Source: Bifidobacterium aquikefiri
Lineage (GTDB): Bacteria > Actinomycetota > Actinomycetes > Actinomycetales > Bifidobacteriaceae
Direction: 5' to 3'
DNA: 64,000 nt
Assembly: GCF_002259795.1 (NCBI RefSeq)
Contig: NZ_MWXA01000003.1
Location: 310,001 to 374,000, forward strand
This document shows, in pieces, positions 1 to 9,903 of this stretch; the first letter of the stretch is position 1, and each line of letters opens with the position of its first letter. Made by a program: the position numbers and the translations under genes. The notes below the pieces were generated by a model, which had not been told where the DNA came from, did not search any database, and worked only from the letters and a program-made list of their open reading frames with translations.

Positions 1-1137
1 ATTGAGAGGTCATTGCTCACCACGGATGCCGCGGAGCTTGCTTCACGTGCTGACATAGTCATTGAATTGATTGGTGGCATTGAGCCCGCGCGTACCTTCC
101 TGCTCACGGCCATCGAATCTGGGGCAAGCGTCGTCACCGCAAATAAGGCGTTGCTGGCGAAGCACGGTCCTGAGCTGTATGAGGCAGCGGCCAGGCAGGG
201 CGTTGACATCTACTTCGAGGCAGCTGTTGGAGGCGCTATTCCAATTGTGCGCCCATTGCGCGAATCTTTGGTTGGAGACAAGGTTCTGAGCGTCATGGGC
301 ATCGTCAACGGGACCACGAATTACATTCTTGACGAGATGACGACCAAGGGTATCGGATTTGACGAGGCATTGAGGGACGCGCAGGCGAAAGGCTTTGCCG
401 AGGCCGATCCCACCGCAGACATTGAAGGTCACGATGCCGCTGCCAAGGCAGCCATCATGGCGTTGCTTGCATTCCATACGGACGTTCGCATCGATGATGT
501 TCCCGTGGAGGGCATTGCTCATATCACCGCAGGCGATATTGCTGCGGCAAGTGCAGAACATAAGGTCATCAAGCTTTTGGCAGTCGTTGAACAGACAGAT
601 GCAGGCATTTCTGCGCGTGTATATCCGGCGCTGTTGGACGAGACCCACCCGCTGGCAACCGTGCATGGCAGTTTCAACGCCGTATTCGTCAAGGCAGAGG
701 CTGCAGACGATCTGATGTTCTATGGTCGCGGTGCAGGTGGGGCTCCAACCGCTTCTGCAGTGGTTGGTGATGTCGTGACTGAGGCTCGTCATATTGCACA
801 GCACTCACTGGGACCCGTTATTCCGATATATGCCAACCTTCCCAAGGCTCCTTTGAATGCATCGAAGGCTGCGTTTGCCGTTCGATTCCTGATTCATGAT
901 CGACCAGGCGTGCTCACTGCGATTGCCAAGGAATTCTCAGACCGTGAGATCTCGATCAATGGTGTGAACCAAGACATCAAGCCCACACAGCACGACCCGG
1001 GTTACAGCGGCGAGGTTCAGCAGTTGCGCATCGTGACGCATCTGTGTGACGAAATTACCTTACGAGATGCGGTGAAGGCAGTCTCTCAGCTCGATGCGGT
1101 GACAGGGGACGCGTCTATCATTCGCGTTCTGAACTGA
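1..1137 (+). CDS. hom: Homoserine dehydrogenase, 5' end outside the window
   Basis: Reduces aspartate semialdehyde to homoserine with NAD(P)H, the branch point to threonine and methionine. The frame is open from base 1, so the gene starts upstream. The 378 residues seen lack about 60 N-terminal residues, including the dinucleotide-binding glycine loop. Visible are the end of the Rossmann domain (TANKALLAKHG), the conserved NGTTNYIL motif of the catalytic domain near residue 104, and a C-terminal ACT domain (RFLIHDRPGVL onward, about residues 297-378) that in this family senses threonine. thrB follows after about 100 bases on the same strand, so the two are probably one threonine operon. The internal TTG at 13 is not a credible start. 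Identity is firm. Confidence 0.95.
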   Translation: MERSLLTTDAAELASRADIVIELIGGIEPARTFLLTAIESGASVVTANKALLAKHGPELYEAAARQGVDIYFEAAVGGAIPIVRPLRESLVGDKVLSVMGIVNGTTNYILDEMTTKGIGFDEALRDAQAKGFAEADPTADIEGHDAAAKAAIMALLAFHTDVRIDDVPVEGIAHITAGDIAAASAEHKVIKLLAVVEQTDAGISARVYPALLDETHPLATVHGSFNAVFVKAEAADDLMFYGRGAGGAPTASAVVGDVVTEARHIAQHSLGPVIPIYANLPKAPLNASKAAFAVRFLIHDRPGVLTAIAKEFSDREISINGVNQDIKPTQHDPGYSGEVQQLRIVTHLCDEITLRDAVKAVSQLDAVTGDASIIRVLN

Positions 1138-1244
1138 GCGCCACCTACAGAACACTGGCACGGTAACATCGACACTGCAACGGCAGTTTTTTAATAGTGA
1201 TGGCAACACAACGCAGCAACAGTCCACAGCCTGGAGGCTTGATG

Positions 1245-2273
1245 ATGGGTGAAGCAAACATAATGACCACAGTCGTCAATCACAGCGATACGGTCCATGT
1301 ATCTGTACCCGCGACGAGCGCGAACCTGGGTTCGGGATTCGACTCGGTCGGCCTTGCTCTCGATAGGCGTGACCATGTGACCTTTACGCTTGGAGATGTG
1401 GGTGATTCCAGCGTCGAAGTGGAAATTCACGGCGAAGGCGAGGACGCGCTGCCTCGTGACGAGAGCAATCTTATTGTTCATACATTCCTTGGGGCATGCG
1501 AGGCGCTTGGACTGCCACGACGGGCGCTGCGGATGGTCGCCGAGAACAGGATTCCACAGGCACGTGGCATGGGTTCGAGTGCAGAGGCAATCGTGACTGC
1601 CACGGCAGCGGCACGGGCGTTCGCTCAGGATCCAGCGAGCAGCCTTGACCGAGAGTATGTCTTTGCACATGCGGCAGAGATAGAGGGACATCCCGATAAC
1701 GTGGCACCTGCGGTCTATGGAGGATTGACGGTGTCGTGGCACTATCGCCACAATGATGAAAATCTTCAGGATGTCAATGGAGGGGCGATTCAGGATGCTT
1801 CCATTGTCGAAGGTTTCCATACAGTCAATTATCTGGTCTCACCCGAAATTGCGGCCTACGTGTTTGTTCCCGATTTCTCGCTCTCAACCAACAAGGCCAG
1901 AAGGAGTCTTCCGGACACGGTTCCCTATGCAGATGCAGTGTTCAACGTTTCTCGCGCTGGACTGCTTCCCGCTGCGTTGGAATCAGCTGGTGGAGAAAGT
2001 TCCAATGAGCTGCTCTTCTATGCCACACAGGACCGTTTGCACCAGTCATACAGGTCGCAATTGATGCCTCAATCGGCAGCACTGATGCATTCGCTACGAG
2101 CTCATGGCTATGCGGCTATGATTTCTGGTGCAGGCCCTTGCGTAATCGTGCTGCATTATGGCGAAATCAGCCAGGAACTGAGGCAGCTCGCGGGGGAACA
2201 ATTGGAATCGGGGCACTGGAATCTGCTCAACCTTCCGATTGATTCGCAGGGTGTGCGCGTAACCAGAGACTAA
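1245..2273 (+). CDS. thrB: Homoserine kinase (GHMP family)
   Basis: Phosphorylates homoserine to O-phosphohomoserine, the step before threonine synthase, in the cytoplasm. The 342-residue protein has the three GHMP-kinase motifs: an N-terminal substrate motif (PATSANLGSGFDS), the ATP-binding glycine/serine loop (RGMGSSAEAIV) near residue 110, and a C-terminal glycine-rich motif (ISGAGPCVIVL). The frame is open further upstream, with a GTG at 1197 and ATGs at 1242 and 1263. I chose ATG 1245 because GGAGG at 1233-1237 lies seven bases ahead of it; 1242 and 1263 remain possible. It sits directly downstream of hom, as in many Actinobacteria. thrC is not next to it. Confidence 0.94.
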   Translation: MGEANIMTTVVNHSDTVHVSVPATSANLGSGFDSVGLALDRRDHVTFTLGDVGDSSVEVEIHGEGEDALPRDESNLIVHTFLGACEALGLPRRALRMVAENRIPQARGMGSSAEAIVTATAAARAFAQDPASSLDREYVFAHAAEIEGHPDNVAPAVYGGLTVSWHYRHNDENLQDVNGGAIQDASIVEGFHTVNYLVSPEIAAYVFVPDFSLSTNKARRSLPDTVPYADAVFNVSRAGLLPAALESAGGESSNELLFYATQDRLHQSYRSQLMPQSAALMHSLRAHGYAAMISGAGPCVIVLHYGEISQELRQLAGEQLESGHWNLLNLPIDSQGVRVTRD

Positions 2274-2338
2274 GGTGACGGTTAAACGCCGCCCAACGAC
2301 GATTGAACTGCACGATTTGTGTGCATAAGAGGAGAATA

Positions 2339-3688
2339 ATGGCATTACCGCTGATTTTGGCATCTCATTCACGTCCAAGACGCGACTTGCTGTATAGCGC
2401 GGGTATATGTCCAATGATTCGTGAATCGCATGTTGATGAGCGTGCTGTGATTCTCGACATGGCGAAGCGGCAGAACGTCAATCCTGATCAGATTCCGGCT
2501 CAGGAACGCGTCGCTGCACTTTCCCGTGCCAAGGCGCAGACCGTCGCAGAATCCTTCAAGGCAGTCAAGGAAGCTGCCAAAAATGCTCGCGGATACCGCC
2601 AGATCAGTACACCACTCAAGGACGGCCATGGCACGATCAGTGCCGTCGAATCCATGCAGGATGCAATCAATTCTCAGCAGGGCATGGCGACGATTCAGGT
2701 TGGACCGCTGGTGGTCGGTTGCGATTCAATGTTTACCCTTGACGGGGTGACCTACGGCAAGCCTCATGACAAGGATCGTGCCCGGACACGCCTGCATCTG
2801 ATGAGTGGCAAGACCGGAACGCTGTGGACAGGTCACTGCCTGATCGATCTCGCAAGCGGGAAGGAACTTCATGCGGTGAGTTCCTCGCAAGTAACGTTTT
2901 GTGAATTGAGCGATGCCGACATCGAGAGTTACATCGCCACCGGCGAGCCACTTGAAGTTGCCGGATCATTCACGCTTGAAGGCTTTGGCAGTGCCTTCAT
3001 CTCCAGCATTCAGGGTGATCCCAGTGGAGTCATCGGTCTGAGCATTCCCACCCTGCGAGGAATGATCGAGAGTCTGGGAATCGCATGGACGAATCTGTGG
3101 AATCTTACCCGTGAGGACAAGAGTCCATCGAACCCCGATAATCCGGTAGCTCCCAAGGATAACGTGCATCAACCTGGAGACGGGTGGATCGAATGCCTAT
3201 GCGGTCATCGCCACTGGGGCTTGAATGGGGCTTCGGGAGTTCTGCTTGCCCGTCGCAATGAGCAGACCGGTGAAGTGACTGACGTACTGTTGCAGCATCG
3301 TGCGTTGTGGAGCGCAGAGGGTGGCACCTGGGGAGCTCCTGGCGGTGCCACTTCCGATGGTGAAAGTCCTTTGGAGGGGGCCTTGCGCGAGAGCTTCGAA
3401 GAAGCCAACATTCACCCCGACGATATCGAAGTCGAGGGTTCATACCTTGAGGATCATGGACCGTGGGGGTATACGACCGTATTCGCATTCGAAAAACCAG
3501 GCCATAGCGTTGTTCCCAAGGCCAATGATGATGAGAGCCTCGAAGTGGGATGGATTCCCCTCAGGGACGTGGTGAATTACAGGCTGATTTCGCCGCTTCA
3601 GAACGATTGGAGCGAATTCGTCAAGCGTCTGCAAGAGATTTCACGCCGAATGCTGAACAATCAGATCAGCTCAGCACAGCGGCAATAA
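2339..3688 (+). CDS. Maf nucleotide pyrophosphatase fused to a Nudix hydrolase
   Basis: Two nucleotide-cleaning enzymes in one 449-residue chain. The N-terminal Maf domain (residues 1 to about 245) opens with the family motif LILASHSRPRR and contains VVGCDSMFTLDGVTYGKPHD, which matches the Maf catalytic region. Maf proteins hydrolyse non-canonical or modified nucleoside triphosphates. An inserted segment of about 45 residues separates these motifs. The C-terminal part (about 280-449) carries a Nudix box, GATSDGE then RESFEEANI, with glycine replaced by asparagine at the penultimate motif position. AGGAG lies four bases before ATG 2339. The 3' end overlaps the convergent transporter gene by 23 bases. 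The Nudix substrate cannot be told from sequence; the fusion itself is clear. Confidence 0.9.
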   Translation: MALPLILASHSRPRRDLLYSAGICPMIRESHVDERAVILDMAKRQNVNPDQIPAQERVAALSRAKAQTVAESFKAVKEAAKNARGYRQISTPLKDGHGTISAVESMQDAINSQQGMATIQVGPLVVGCDSMFTLDGVTYGKPHDKDRARTRLHLMSGKTGTLWTGHCLIDLASGKELHAVSSSQVTFCELSDADIESYIATGEPLEVAGSFTLEGFGSAFISSIQGDPSGVIGLSIPTLRGMIESLGIAWTNLWNLTREDKSPSNPDNPVAPKDNVHQPGDGWIECLCGHRHWGLNGASGVLLARRNEQTGEVTDVLLQHRALWSAEGGTWGAPGGATSDGESPLEGALRESFEEANIHPDDIEVEGSYLEDHGPWGYTTVFAFEKPGHSVVPKANDDESLEVGWIPLRDVVNYRLISPLQNDWSEFVKRLQEISRRMLNNQISSAQRQ

Positions 3689-4610
3689 TCGCGATGATCA
3701 ATGGCGAGGTAATGGTGCTGACAAGGATGCCATCACGCGCGAATGTAAGTCCAACGTTGTAGCGAGCGGCATAATTATAAACGTTCTGGCCGGTTGGCAA
3801 AGCGGCGAGCACAACGCATCCGTAGAGCTCCATGCCACGGAAGCCCATGAAGAAGTAGGCAATGATGAAGGCAACGATTGGCATAATGACGTTTTTGAGC
3901 ATGACCACCGTTACCGTTGCCCTGCGGTTCGTACCCTTGCGCATGGGCTGACTGCCGCGCAGTGACATGCCGAAAGCCATCAGGATCATGGGCACGGCTG
4001 AATCGCCGATCATATCAATCGGTTTGAAGAGAAAATCAGGAATGATGAAGTGACCGCTATAGGCGGTGATTGCCGAAATCAGAATGCCACTGAGCGAACC
4101 AATCAGCAACGGTTGATGCAGCGGTTGACGAAGCACGGCCATCAATGAGAATTTTCCCTTGGTGGTCACATCGAGGGCTGTCAGTCCAATGGGTGTGAAC
4201 AGAGCTTGTTGCATGACCAGAATCGGGGCGACCAAGGCTGGATTGCCAAGAATGTATGTGGCTACGGGAAGACCGATGTTATTTGAATTCAGATACAGTG
4301 AATTCAATGCGCCGATCGTCGTGTCCGCAGCATTCATATGGAAGAACATCTTGTTGAGCACCACGAACAGGCCACCGACTATTGCGGCTGAAAAGAACGC
4401 GATGATGATGCTCGGATGAAAAATATCCCTCAGCGGCTGCTTTGCCATCACCGCAAACATCAGGCAGGGACTCGTGACAAAGAAGCTGTATCGGTTGAGT
4501 ACCATCTGGGCTGTTGGTCCGCCAATACGGTATCGGGAAGCGATGTAACCGACAAAGATGACGATTCCGATTATGCAAAAGCCCTGCATTGCGCTTAACA
4601 GACCTAGCAT
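3666..4610 (-). CDS. AEC-family (auxin efflux carrier type) membrane transporter
   Basis: A 314-residue integral membrane protein with about ten hydrophobic segments in two halves, the normal AEC length and layout. Bacterial AEC members export or exchange organic acids such as malate or malonate; the substrate here is unknown. Recognisable features are the N-terminal segment GFCIIGIVIFVGYIASR, the polar intramembrane NSNNIGLPVATYILG near residue 110, and the C-terminal ALPTGQNVYNYA motif typical of the family. The frame extends to 4712, but ATG 4610 has GGGAG six bases ahead, so I placed the start there. It is divergent from dapE and convergent with the Maf-Nudix gene, so it is probably transcribed alone. 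Confidence 0.85.
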   Translation of the reverse strand: MLGLLSAMQGFCIIGIVIFVGYIASRYRIGGPTAQMVLNRYSFFVTSPCLMFAVMAKQPLRDIFHPSIIIAFFSAAIVGGLFVVLNKMFFHMNAADTTIGALNSLYLNSNNIGLPVATYILGNPALVAPILVMQQALFTPIGLTALDVTTKGKFSLMAVLRQPLHQPLLIGSLSGILISAITAYSGHFIIPDFLFKPIDMIGDSAVPMILMAFGMSLRGSQPMRKGTNRRATVTVVMLKNVIMPIVAFIIAYFFMGFRGMELYGCVVLAALPTGQNVYNYAARYNVGLTFARDGILVSTITSPLIIAIIAAVLS

Positions 4611-4740
4611 TGATGACTCTCCCATATCGTGAACTAGCATAACTATAGGTGCAACCGAAGCCTTGCTGCCCGCCTGTCTCACAGAATGGCTGAATGCATG
4701 CATTTCGTACAAGAGATTGGCGACGCGTTACGATGTGTAC

Positions 4741-5955
4741 ATGCATGCTTCCTCAGATAGTTCCGCAACGGCCATCAATCTCGACATTCATTCATCTGAA
4801 CGCAGCCAGCTGGATGCTGTGTTCGAACAGATCATGAACATGTATTCGGTGAGTGACAACGAGCATGCCTTGGCCGATGCCGTTGAGGCTTTCCTTATGA
4901 AACAGCAGCATCTTGAGGTGCATCGCCTCGGTGATACCGTTGTCGCCTTGACTCATCGCAATCGAGAGGCACGCGTGGTTCTTGCGGGGCACCTTGACAC
5001 CGTTCCGGTCATCAACAATTTTCCGCCCCGTTGGCTCGAACCGGGAGATCCATTGATACGTCCGGAGATTGCGGCGGCGCATCCGTCGTCAGCAGTGATG
5101 TGGGGTAGAGGGTCGGTTGACATGAAGGCATCCGATGCCGTGATGCTGTATCTCGCGGCGACTCTGACGAACATCAGATATGATTTGACCTTCGTGTTCT
5201 ATGATCATGAAGAGGTGGCGGCCGAACACAATGGCCTGCGAAAAGTCGCGCAAGCGCACCCTGATTGGATTCAGGCGGATTTCGCCATCATCGGCGAGCC
5301 TACATCGTGCGCAATTGAGGGCGGATGCAATGGAACGATGCGGTTCGACGTGGTTACCCATGGTGTCGCCGCGCATTCTGCCCGGGCATGGATGGGAAGA
5401 AATGCCATCCATGAGGCCGCCGATATTCTGAACCGACTCAATGCCTTTGAACCACGCGCATTCATCGTCGATGGACTCGAATATCAGGAAGGGTTGAATG
5501 CGACGATGATTTCAGGTGGAAGCGGCACCAATGTGATTCCTGAGGAATGCAGAGTGCATGTCAACTATCGCTTTGCACCTGACAAGTCCATCGAAGAGGC
5601 CAAAAGTCTGATGTTTGGTGAGCACAGCGGCATTCGGCTTGGTTCTGAGGAAGTGAAGGCTCCCGGCGGAATCTTTGCAGGATATGGCATTGTGATGCAC
5701 GACGAATCCCCATCGGCGAGACCTGGAATGGATGCCCCTCTCAGCACATCGCTGGCGCAGTTGGTGCTGGAGCAGACGAAGCAGGAACCTCGCGCAAAGA
5801 TGGGGTGGACGGATGTCGCCAGATTCTCTCAGCTTGGCACCCCGGCTGTGAACTTTGGCGCAGGAGACCCCCTCCTGGCGCACAAACATGACGAGCAGGT
5901 TCCAGTCGATGATGTAATCACCATGGCTGACATTCTCACGCAGTGGCTCTCATAA
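4741..5955 (+). CDS. dapE: Succinyl-diaminopimelate desuccinylase (M20 metallopeptidase)
   Basis: Cleaves N-succinyl-LL-diaminopimelate to succinate and diaminopimelate for lysine and cell-wall synthesis. The 404-residue protein shows the M20 di-zinc ligands: HLDTVP near residue 84, GRGSVDMKASD near 126, the glutamate pair in DHEEVA near 157, GEPTS near 187, and a histidine in AHKHDEQ near 381. A dimerisation domain is inserted at about 190-305 (NGTMRFDVVTHG, HSARAWMGRNAIH). The frame continues upstream to 4663. I placed the start at ATG 4741 because conservation begins after it. No Shine-Dalgarno precedes it, and TACGAT at 4728-4733 could be a -10 box, so the mRNA may be leaderless. It is divergent from the AEC gene. 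Confidence 0.88.
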   Translation: MHASSDSSATAINLDIHSSERSQLDAVFEQIMNMYSVSDNEHALADAVEAFLMKQQHLEVHRLGDTVVALTHRNREARVVLAGHLDTVPVINNFPPRWLEPGDPLIRPEIAAAHPSSAVMWGRGSVDMKASDAVMLYLAATLTNIRYDLTFVFYDHEEVAAEHNGLRKVAQAHPDWIQADFAIIGEPTSCAIEGGCNGTMRFDVVTHGVAAHSARAWMGRNAIHEAADILNRLNAFEPRAFIVDGLEYQEGLNATMISGGSGTNVIPEECRVHVNYRFAPDKSIEEAKSLMFGEHSGIRLGSEEVKAPGGIFAGYGIVMHDESPSARPGMDAPLSTSLAQLVLEQTKQEPRAKMGWTDVARFSQLGTPAVNFGAGDPLLAHKHDEQVPVDDVITMADILTQWLS

Positions 5956-6329
5956 CCATATATTCCCTGAGAGCGCACATTCGTCCGTTGCTGCCATGTG
6001 GCGACATACAGCGCTTGACAAGAACCTTTTCTAAACCTCGATGCGTATGAGAGAGCGTTGATTTTCGCCACGATTGTAGAGAACTTACACCATTGTGACT
6101 CGCAGAATGCAGGTGTGTGCAATACTTGAACGTGGTGATTCTGCATATCACCAACTAGCAAGGCGTTGATCCCCCTGCAATCTCTGTGAAACGCAGATTG
6201 TGGAACGTGAAGCAGGCGACGGTGTCCGCCTTTGTTTAGGACGACTTTTTAATGGAGTCTTCAAGGAGCGTAGATTACGCAGCTACGGTGAGAGCGTAGA
6301 GTGAGCATCCTGAAGACATGGAGAGCGGC
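5956..6329. other. Intergenic region and probable rne leader
   Basis: No credible gene lies in these 374 bases. A TTGACA hexamer at 6015-6020 could be a -35 box, but no good -10 follows at normal spacing. Two small hairpins are visible: one formed by CAATCT and AGATTG around 6179-6201, and AGGCG/CGCCT at 6214-6231 followed by a T-rich stretch, which could be a weak attenuator. A long leader upstream of rne would fit the autoregulation known for RNase E in other bacteria, but that is inference here. Confidence 0.4.
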
Positions 6330-9300
6330 ATGATGCAGCGTGCCGCGAGGAGCATCGTGCCCAATTTGCAAGAAGAGAGTCTTGGCGAGAGCGAGACCCT
6401 GACAAATAAAACTGAACAGTCACAGCAGTCACAGCGTTCGGAGCAACCTGAGCAGCCACATCGTCGCAGAGTCGGTCGACGCGTTGTACGCGTTGCCGGG
6501 GCTGCAAATGTACACGTGCCGGTTCGTGTCGAGAATCAGGAATCTGAAACAAAGACTCCAGATAGAGTGACAGCTGTTGAGAGCAATGCCGTAAAAAATG
6601 ATACCGGCAAGAATGACTCTGCACAACGTGAAAATCCGCGTAAGCGTGCAAAAGGGCAAAAGCGTATTAAGGGTTTGGATGCACTCGAATTTGAGTCACC
6701 GACCACTCGGAATCGTAAGGCTTCTGTCGATGATTCGCACAAGGAATCTGCCAATGACACCACGGTCAAGCGCACGAGACGTCGCAGTGCCAAGCGAACG
6801 CGAGGCGTTGAAGTCACAGGGGACAGTGCCTCTGGCAGTGACATCGCAAGTGACGCCAGCAATACCGCCTCGAGAAATTCTTCCTCCAAGGAGGATAATT
6901 CCGTTGAAAGAATGTCGAGGGCACAAGAGGCAGTTGAATCACTTTCAACCACAGCCCCCCATCATGCGCCTGCAGCTGCTCGGCCGATGACTTCGCTGCT
7001 CTTCCAGGAACCGGTGATTCCTGCTGAAACGGCATGGCACAATGCGTGGGATTCCGATGGGAAAGCCGAAGCGTCGGAAGACACAGTGAGTTCCGACAAG
7101 CACGAGAGACGAAGCAAGCGCTCGCAGGATCGCAACGGATCCAATCGCAGCAATGACAATCTCAATGCTGACGAACAGAATTCGGAAACAACGTCAGAAT
7201 CCGCCGTAGACGAGGGCGAGCAGAGCGAGTCTCGACGTAGAAGCCGCCGTTCACGCCATGCGCAGGAAGACAATCAGCATGAATCCCGTGCCAAGCGCAC
7301 ACAGAGGCTCAATGCCCAGGAGCGTCGCGCTGCTGCAGAGGTCGAACAAATTGAAGAGGATCTTGAATACGACGAGATTCACTATGTGCCGATTGATGAA
7401 GATGAATTTAGACTTTCCAAGGCATCGAAGCGTCGCCGCAGTCGTGGCGCTCGCAAGGATGAAGACACTCGCCGAGAGAGCGATCGTCATGAGAACGGAC
7501 GTGACGAGGACGAAAACTCACGCGAGCATGAGTCCGAAGAAGATTTCAGGGATAAACGTCGTGGCAATGATGACGATTATGACGAGGAAGATCGTGACGA
7601 GGAGCAGCTCAGTGGCATCCGCCGTCGCCGTCGTCATAATCACGAGGGCGAATCCGATGACGATGGAAGCTATGAGACCACAGGTACACGTCGTCGTCGT
7701 AGAAGGCGCGCAACCAAATCTGCTGAATCGTCACGTTCCGAGGAGAGTGATGCGACATCAAAGCGATCTCGCAAGCAGCAATATATTGACGAGATAACCG
7801 ACATCCAAGGTTCCACGCGACTTGAGGCGAAGCGTCAGCGTCGCCGTGACAACCGTCGTGACCGTACCCGCCAGATGCAGCTTGTCGAGCAGGACTTCCT
7901 GGCACGCCGTGAGAACGTGAAGCGTGAAATGGTGGTACGTGAAAGGGAACAGCATACGCAGATCTCGGTGATCGAAGACGATATTCTTGTGGAGCACTAT
8001 GTGTCAGATATTCAGGAGGTTGCCACAGTCGGCAACATCTATATCGGTCGTGTGCAGAACGTCCTGCCAAGCATGGAAGCCGCGTTCGTTGATATCGGGC
8101 AGGCGAGAAACGGTGTACTCTATGCTGGCGAAGTGAACTGGGACACAACGAGACTTGAAGGGCAGCCGCGCAGAATCGAGCTTGCATTTAGATCCGGCGA
8201 TCCCGTGCTCGTGCAGGTCACCAAGGACCCGATTGGGCATAAGGGTGCTCGTCTCACATCTCAGGTGACGCTTGCTGGTAGATTCCTTGTTCTCGTGCCA
8301 TCTGGAGGTATGACTGGTGTAAGCCGTAAGTTGACGGAGCGCGAACGTACTCGTCTCAAGTCGATCGTTGCCAAGATTGCGCCGAAAGACATGGGTGTGA
8401 TCATTCGTACCGCTGCGGAAAATGCGAGCGAAGAGGCCATCACCAAGGATCTTCAAAGTCTCATGAAGCAGTGGGAGACAATCGACCGCAAGCGCAAGAC
8501 CACGGTCATTCTCAAGAAACCGAAGCTTTTGCAGGGAGAGCCGGATGTTGCGATTCGTGTGGTTCGTGATATCTTCAACGATGAATTCCAATCCCTCATC
8601 GTTCAGGGCGACAAGGTATATGAGCGCATCGAGGAATATCTTGATTCCATGGCTCCTGACTTGAAGAGCCGGCTGACCAAGTGGGAACCTGCCGATCACC
8701 ACGGCGCCGACGTCTTCGACACATGGCACATCGACGGTCAGTTGCGCAAGGGCATGGAGCGTCAGGTCTATCTTCCATCCGGCGGTTCGCTGGTGATTGA
8801 TCGCACTGAGGCAATGACAACGATCGATGTAAACACAGGCCGTTATATTGGCAAGGGCAAGTCGCTTGAGGAGACGGTCACGCGCTGCAACCTTGAGGCA
8901 TCCGAAGAGATAGCCCGCCAGCTGAGGTTGCGCGACATCGGTGGCATGGTCATGATCGATTATGTGGATATGGTTATGCCCGCGAACCGTGATCTTGTGC
9001 TGAAGCGTTTGCTTGAGTGCCTTGCCCGGGACAGGACGAAGCATCAGGTTGCCGAGGTCACTTCCCTTGGTCTGGTTCAGATGACGCGAAAGCGCGTCGG
9101 TCAGGGTCTTGTCGAGGCGTTCTCGGAGGAGTGCCCGACCTGCAAGGGTCGAGGTTTCATCCTTCATGATGAGCCGACAGTTTCGGCATCGTATGATGAT
9201 CCGTATGCTCTGAAGGGCGGCGATCCCTTCGTCAAGACGAAGCATGCTCACCATGAGGCACAGGAGCAGGGCGGCTCGGGAGTGTCGTCTCCCGATGTGA

Positions 9301-9371
9301 AGGCGAAGTTGGCAAAAATCGCCGCTGCGGCTCAGGCCGCATCCACTGAGCCGCAGGGCACCGTGGAATAA
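6330..9371 (+). CDS. rne: Ribonuclease E/G family endoribonuclease
   Basis: Central endoribonuclease for mRNA decay and rRNA/tRNA processing. The 1,013-residue protein has three parts. Residues 1 to about 500 are a low-complexity, highly charged extension rich in Arg, Glu, Asp and Ser (clusters such as RRRRRRATK and SRRRSRRSRH), probably disordered and RNA- or protein-binding. The S1 domain starts near 567 (GNIYIGRVQNVLPSMEAAFV). The catalytic DNase I-like part contains TTIDVNTGRYIGKGKSLEE near 830 and IDYVDM. The zinc-link motif CPTCKGRG lies near 935. The start is chosen between ATG 6318, 6330 and 6333, because GGAG at 6320-6323 precedes the latter two. In Actinobacteria the scaffold extension is on the N-terminal side, as seen here. 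rplU follows 187 bases downstream. Confidence 0.93.
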   Translation: MMQRAARSIVPNLQEESLGESETLTNKTEQSQQSQRSEQPEQPHRRRVGRRVVRVAGAANVHVPVRVENQESETKTPDRVTAVESNAVKNDTGKNDSAQRENPRKRAKGQKRIKGLDALEFESPTTRNRKASVDDSHKESANDTTVKRTRRRSAKRTRGVEVTGDSASGSDIASDASNTASRNSSSKEDNSVERMSRAQEAVESLSTTAPHHAPAAARPMTSLLFQEPVIPAETAWHNAWDSDGKAEASEDTVSSDKHERRSKRSQDRNGSNRSNDNLNADEQNSETTSESAVDEGEQSESRRRSRRSRHAQEDNQHESRAKRTQRLNAQERRAAAEVEQIEEDLEYDEIHYVPIDEDEFRLSKASKRRRSRGARKDEDTRRESDRHENGRDEDENSREHESEEDFRDKRRGNDDDYDEEDRDEEQLSGIRRRRRHNHEGESDDDGSYETTGTRRRRRRRATKSAESSRSEESDATSKRSRKQQYIDEITDIQGSTRLEAKRQRRRDNRRDRTRQMQLVEQDFLARRENVKREMVVREREQHTQISVIEDDILVEHYVSDIQEVATVGNIYIGRVQNVLPSMEAAFVDIGQARNGVLYAGEVNWDTTRLEGQPRRIELAFRSGDPVLVQVTKDPIGHKGARLTSQVTLAGRFLVLVPSGGMTGVSRKLTERERTRLKSIVAKIAPKDMGVIIRTAAENASEEAITKDLQSLMKQWETIDRKRKTTVILKKPKLLQGEPDVAIRVVRDIFNDEFQSLIVQGDKVYERIEEYLDSMAPDLKSRLTKWEPADHHGADVFDTWHIDGQLRKGMERQVYLPSGGSLVIDRTEAMTTIDVNTGRYIGKGKSLEETVTRCNLEASEEIARQLRLRDIGGMVMIDYVDMVMPANRDLVLKRLLECLARDRTKHQVAEVTSLGLVQMTRKRVGQGLVEAFSEECPTCKGRGFILHDEPTVSASYDDPYALKGGDPFVKTKHAHHEAQEQGGSGVSSPDVKAKLAKIAAAAQAASTEPQGTVE

Positions 9372-9458
9372 CTGCGGAGCAATGCATTCAAGGAATCAAC
9401 GCTCACGCTTCTGGCAATACGTCCGGAACTTGACGTAGGTACAGGTGAGCGTGTATGT

Positions 9459-9489
9459 TTGACAGTCGGTGTCTAGCCATGCCTGTTAT
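9459..9489 (+). promoter_or_regulatory. Candidate promoter for rplU-rpmA
   Basis: A perfect TTGACA at 9459-9464 is followed, after 19 bases, by TGTTAT at 9484-9489, which matches four of six -10 positions. It lies about 70 bases before the rplU start in the gap after rne. The spacing is slightly long, so this is a moderate prediction. Confidence 0.4.
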
Positions 9490-9557
9490 GGACTGTTGTT
9501 TCATGATGGTAGATTGCTAGGCAAGAACATAGCTTTCGGAATAGGCAAGGTAGGGTA

Positions 9558-9866
9558 ATGTACGCGATTGTGAAGGCCGGTGGCCATCAGGAAAAGGTTG
9601 AGGTCGGAGATATCATCACCATCAACCGTCTTAACAAGGCAAACGGTGAGACCGTTGAGTTTCCCGTGGCCTTGGTTGTCGACGGAACCAAGGTGACGGT
9701 TGCCGCCAAGGATCTCGCCAAGCTTTCTGCAACTGGTGAGGTTGTGGATGATGAGGCCAAGGGTCCCAAGATTCATATTCAGAAGTTCAAGAACAAGACT
9801 GGTGTGGCACGCAAACAGGGTCACCGTCAGAAGCTTACTTCTGTCAAAATCACCGCAATCGCCTGA
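9558..9866 (+). CDS. rplU: 50S ribosomal protein L21
   Basis: L21 binds 23S rRNA in the large ribosomal subunit. The 102-residue length is normal. The N-terminus [18 protein letters not shown] and the C-terminal RNA-binding segment ([16 protein letters not shown]) match the family. AAGG lies seven bases ahead of ATG 9558. rpmA follows after 37 bases, the usual rplU-rpmA-obg order, so the genes are co-transcribed from the region after rne. Confidence 0.97.
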   Translation: MYAIVKAGGHQEKVEVGDIITINRLNKANGETVEFPVALVVDGTKVTVAAKDLAKLSATGEVVDDEAKGPKIHIQKFKNKTGVARKQGHRQKLTSVKITAIA

Positions 9867-9903
9867 TACGACGCATTCGGACTTTTCTTAGAAAGGAAAC
9901 AAG

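Noticed and set aside
8004-9254. A 416-codon open frame antisense to rne
   Set aside because: It lies wholly opposite the conserved RNase E catalytic region and has no recognisable motif.
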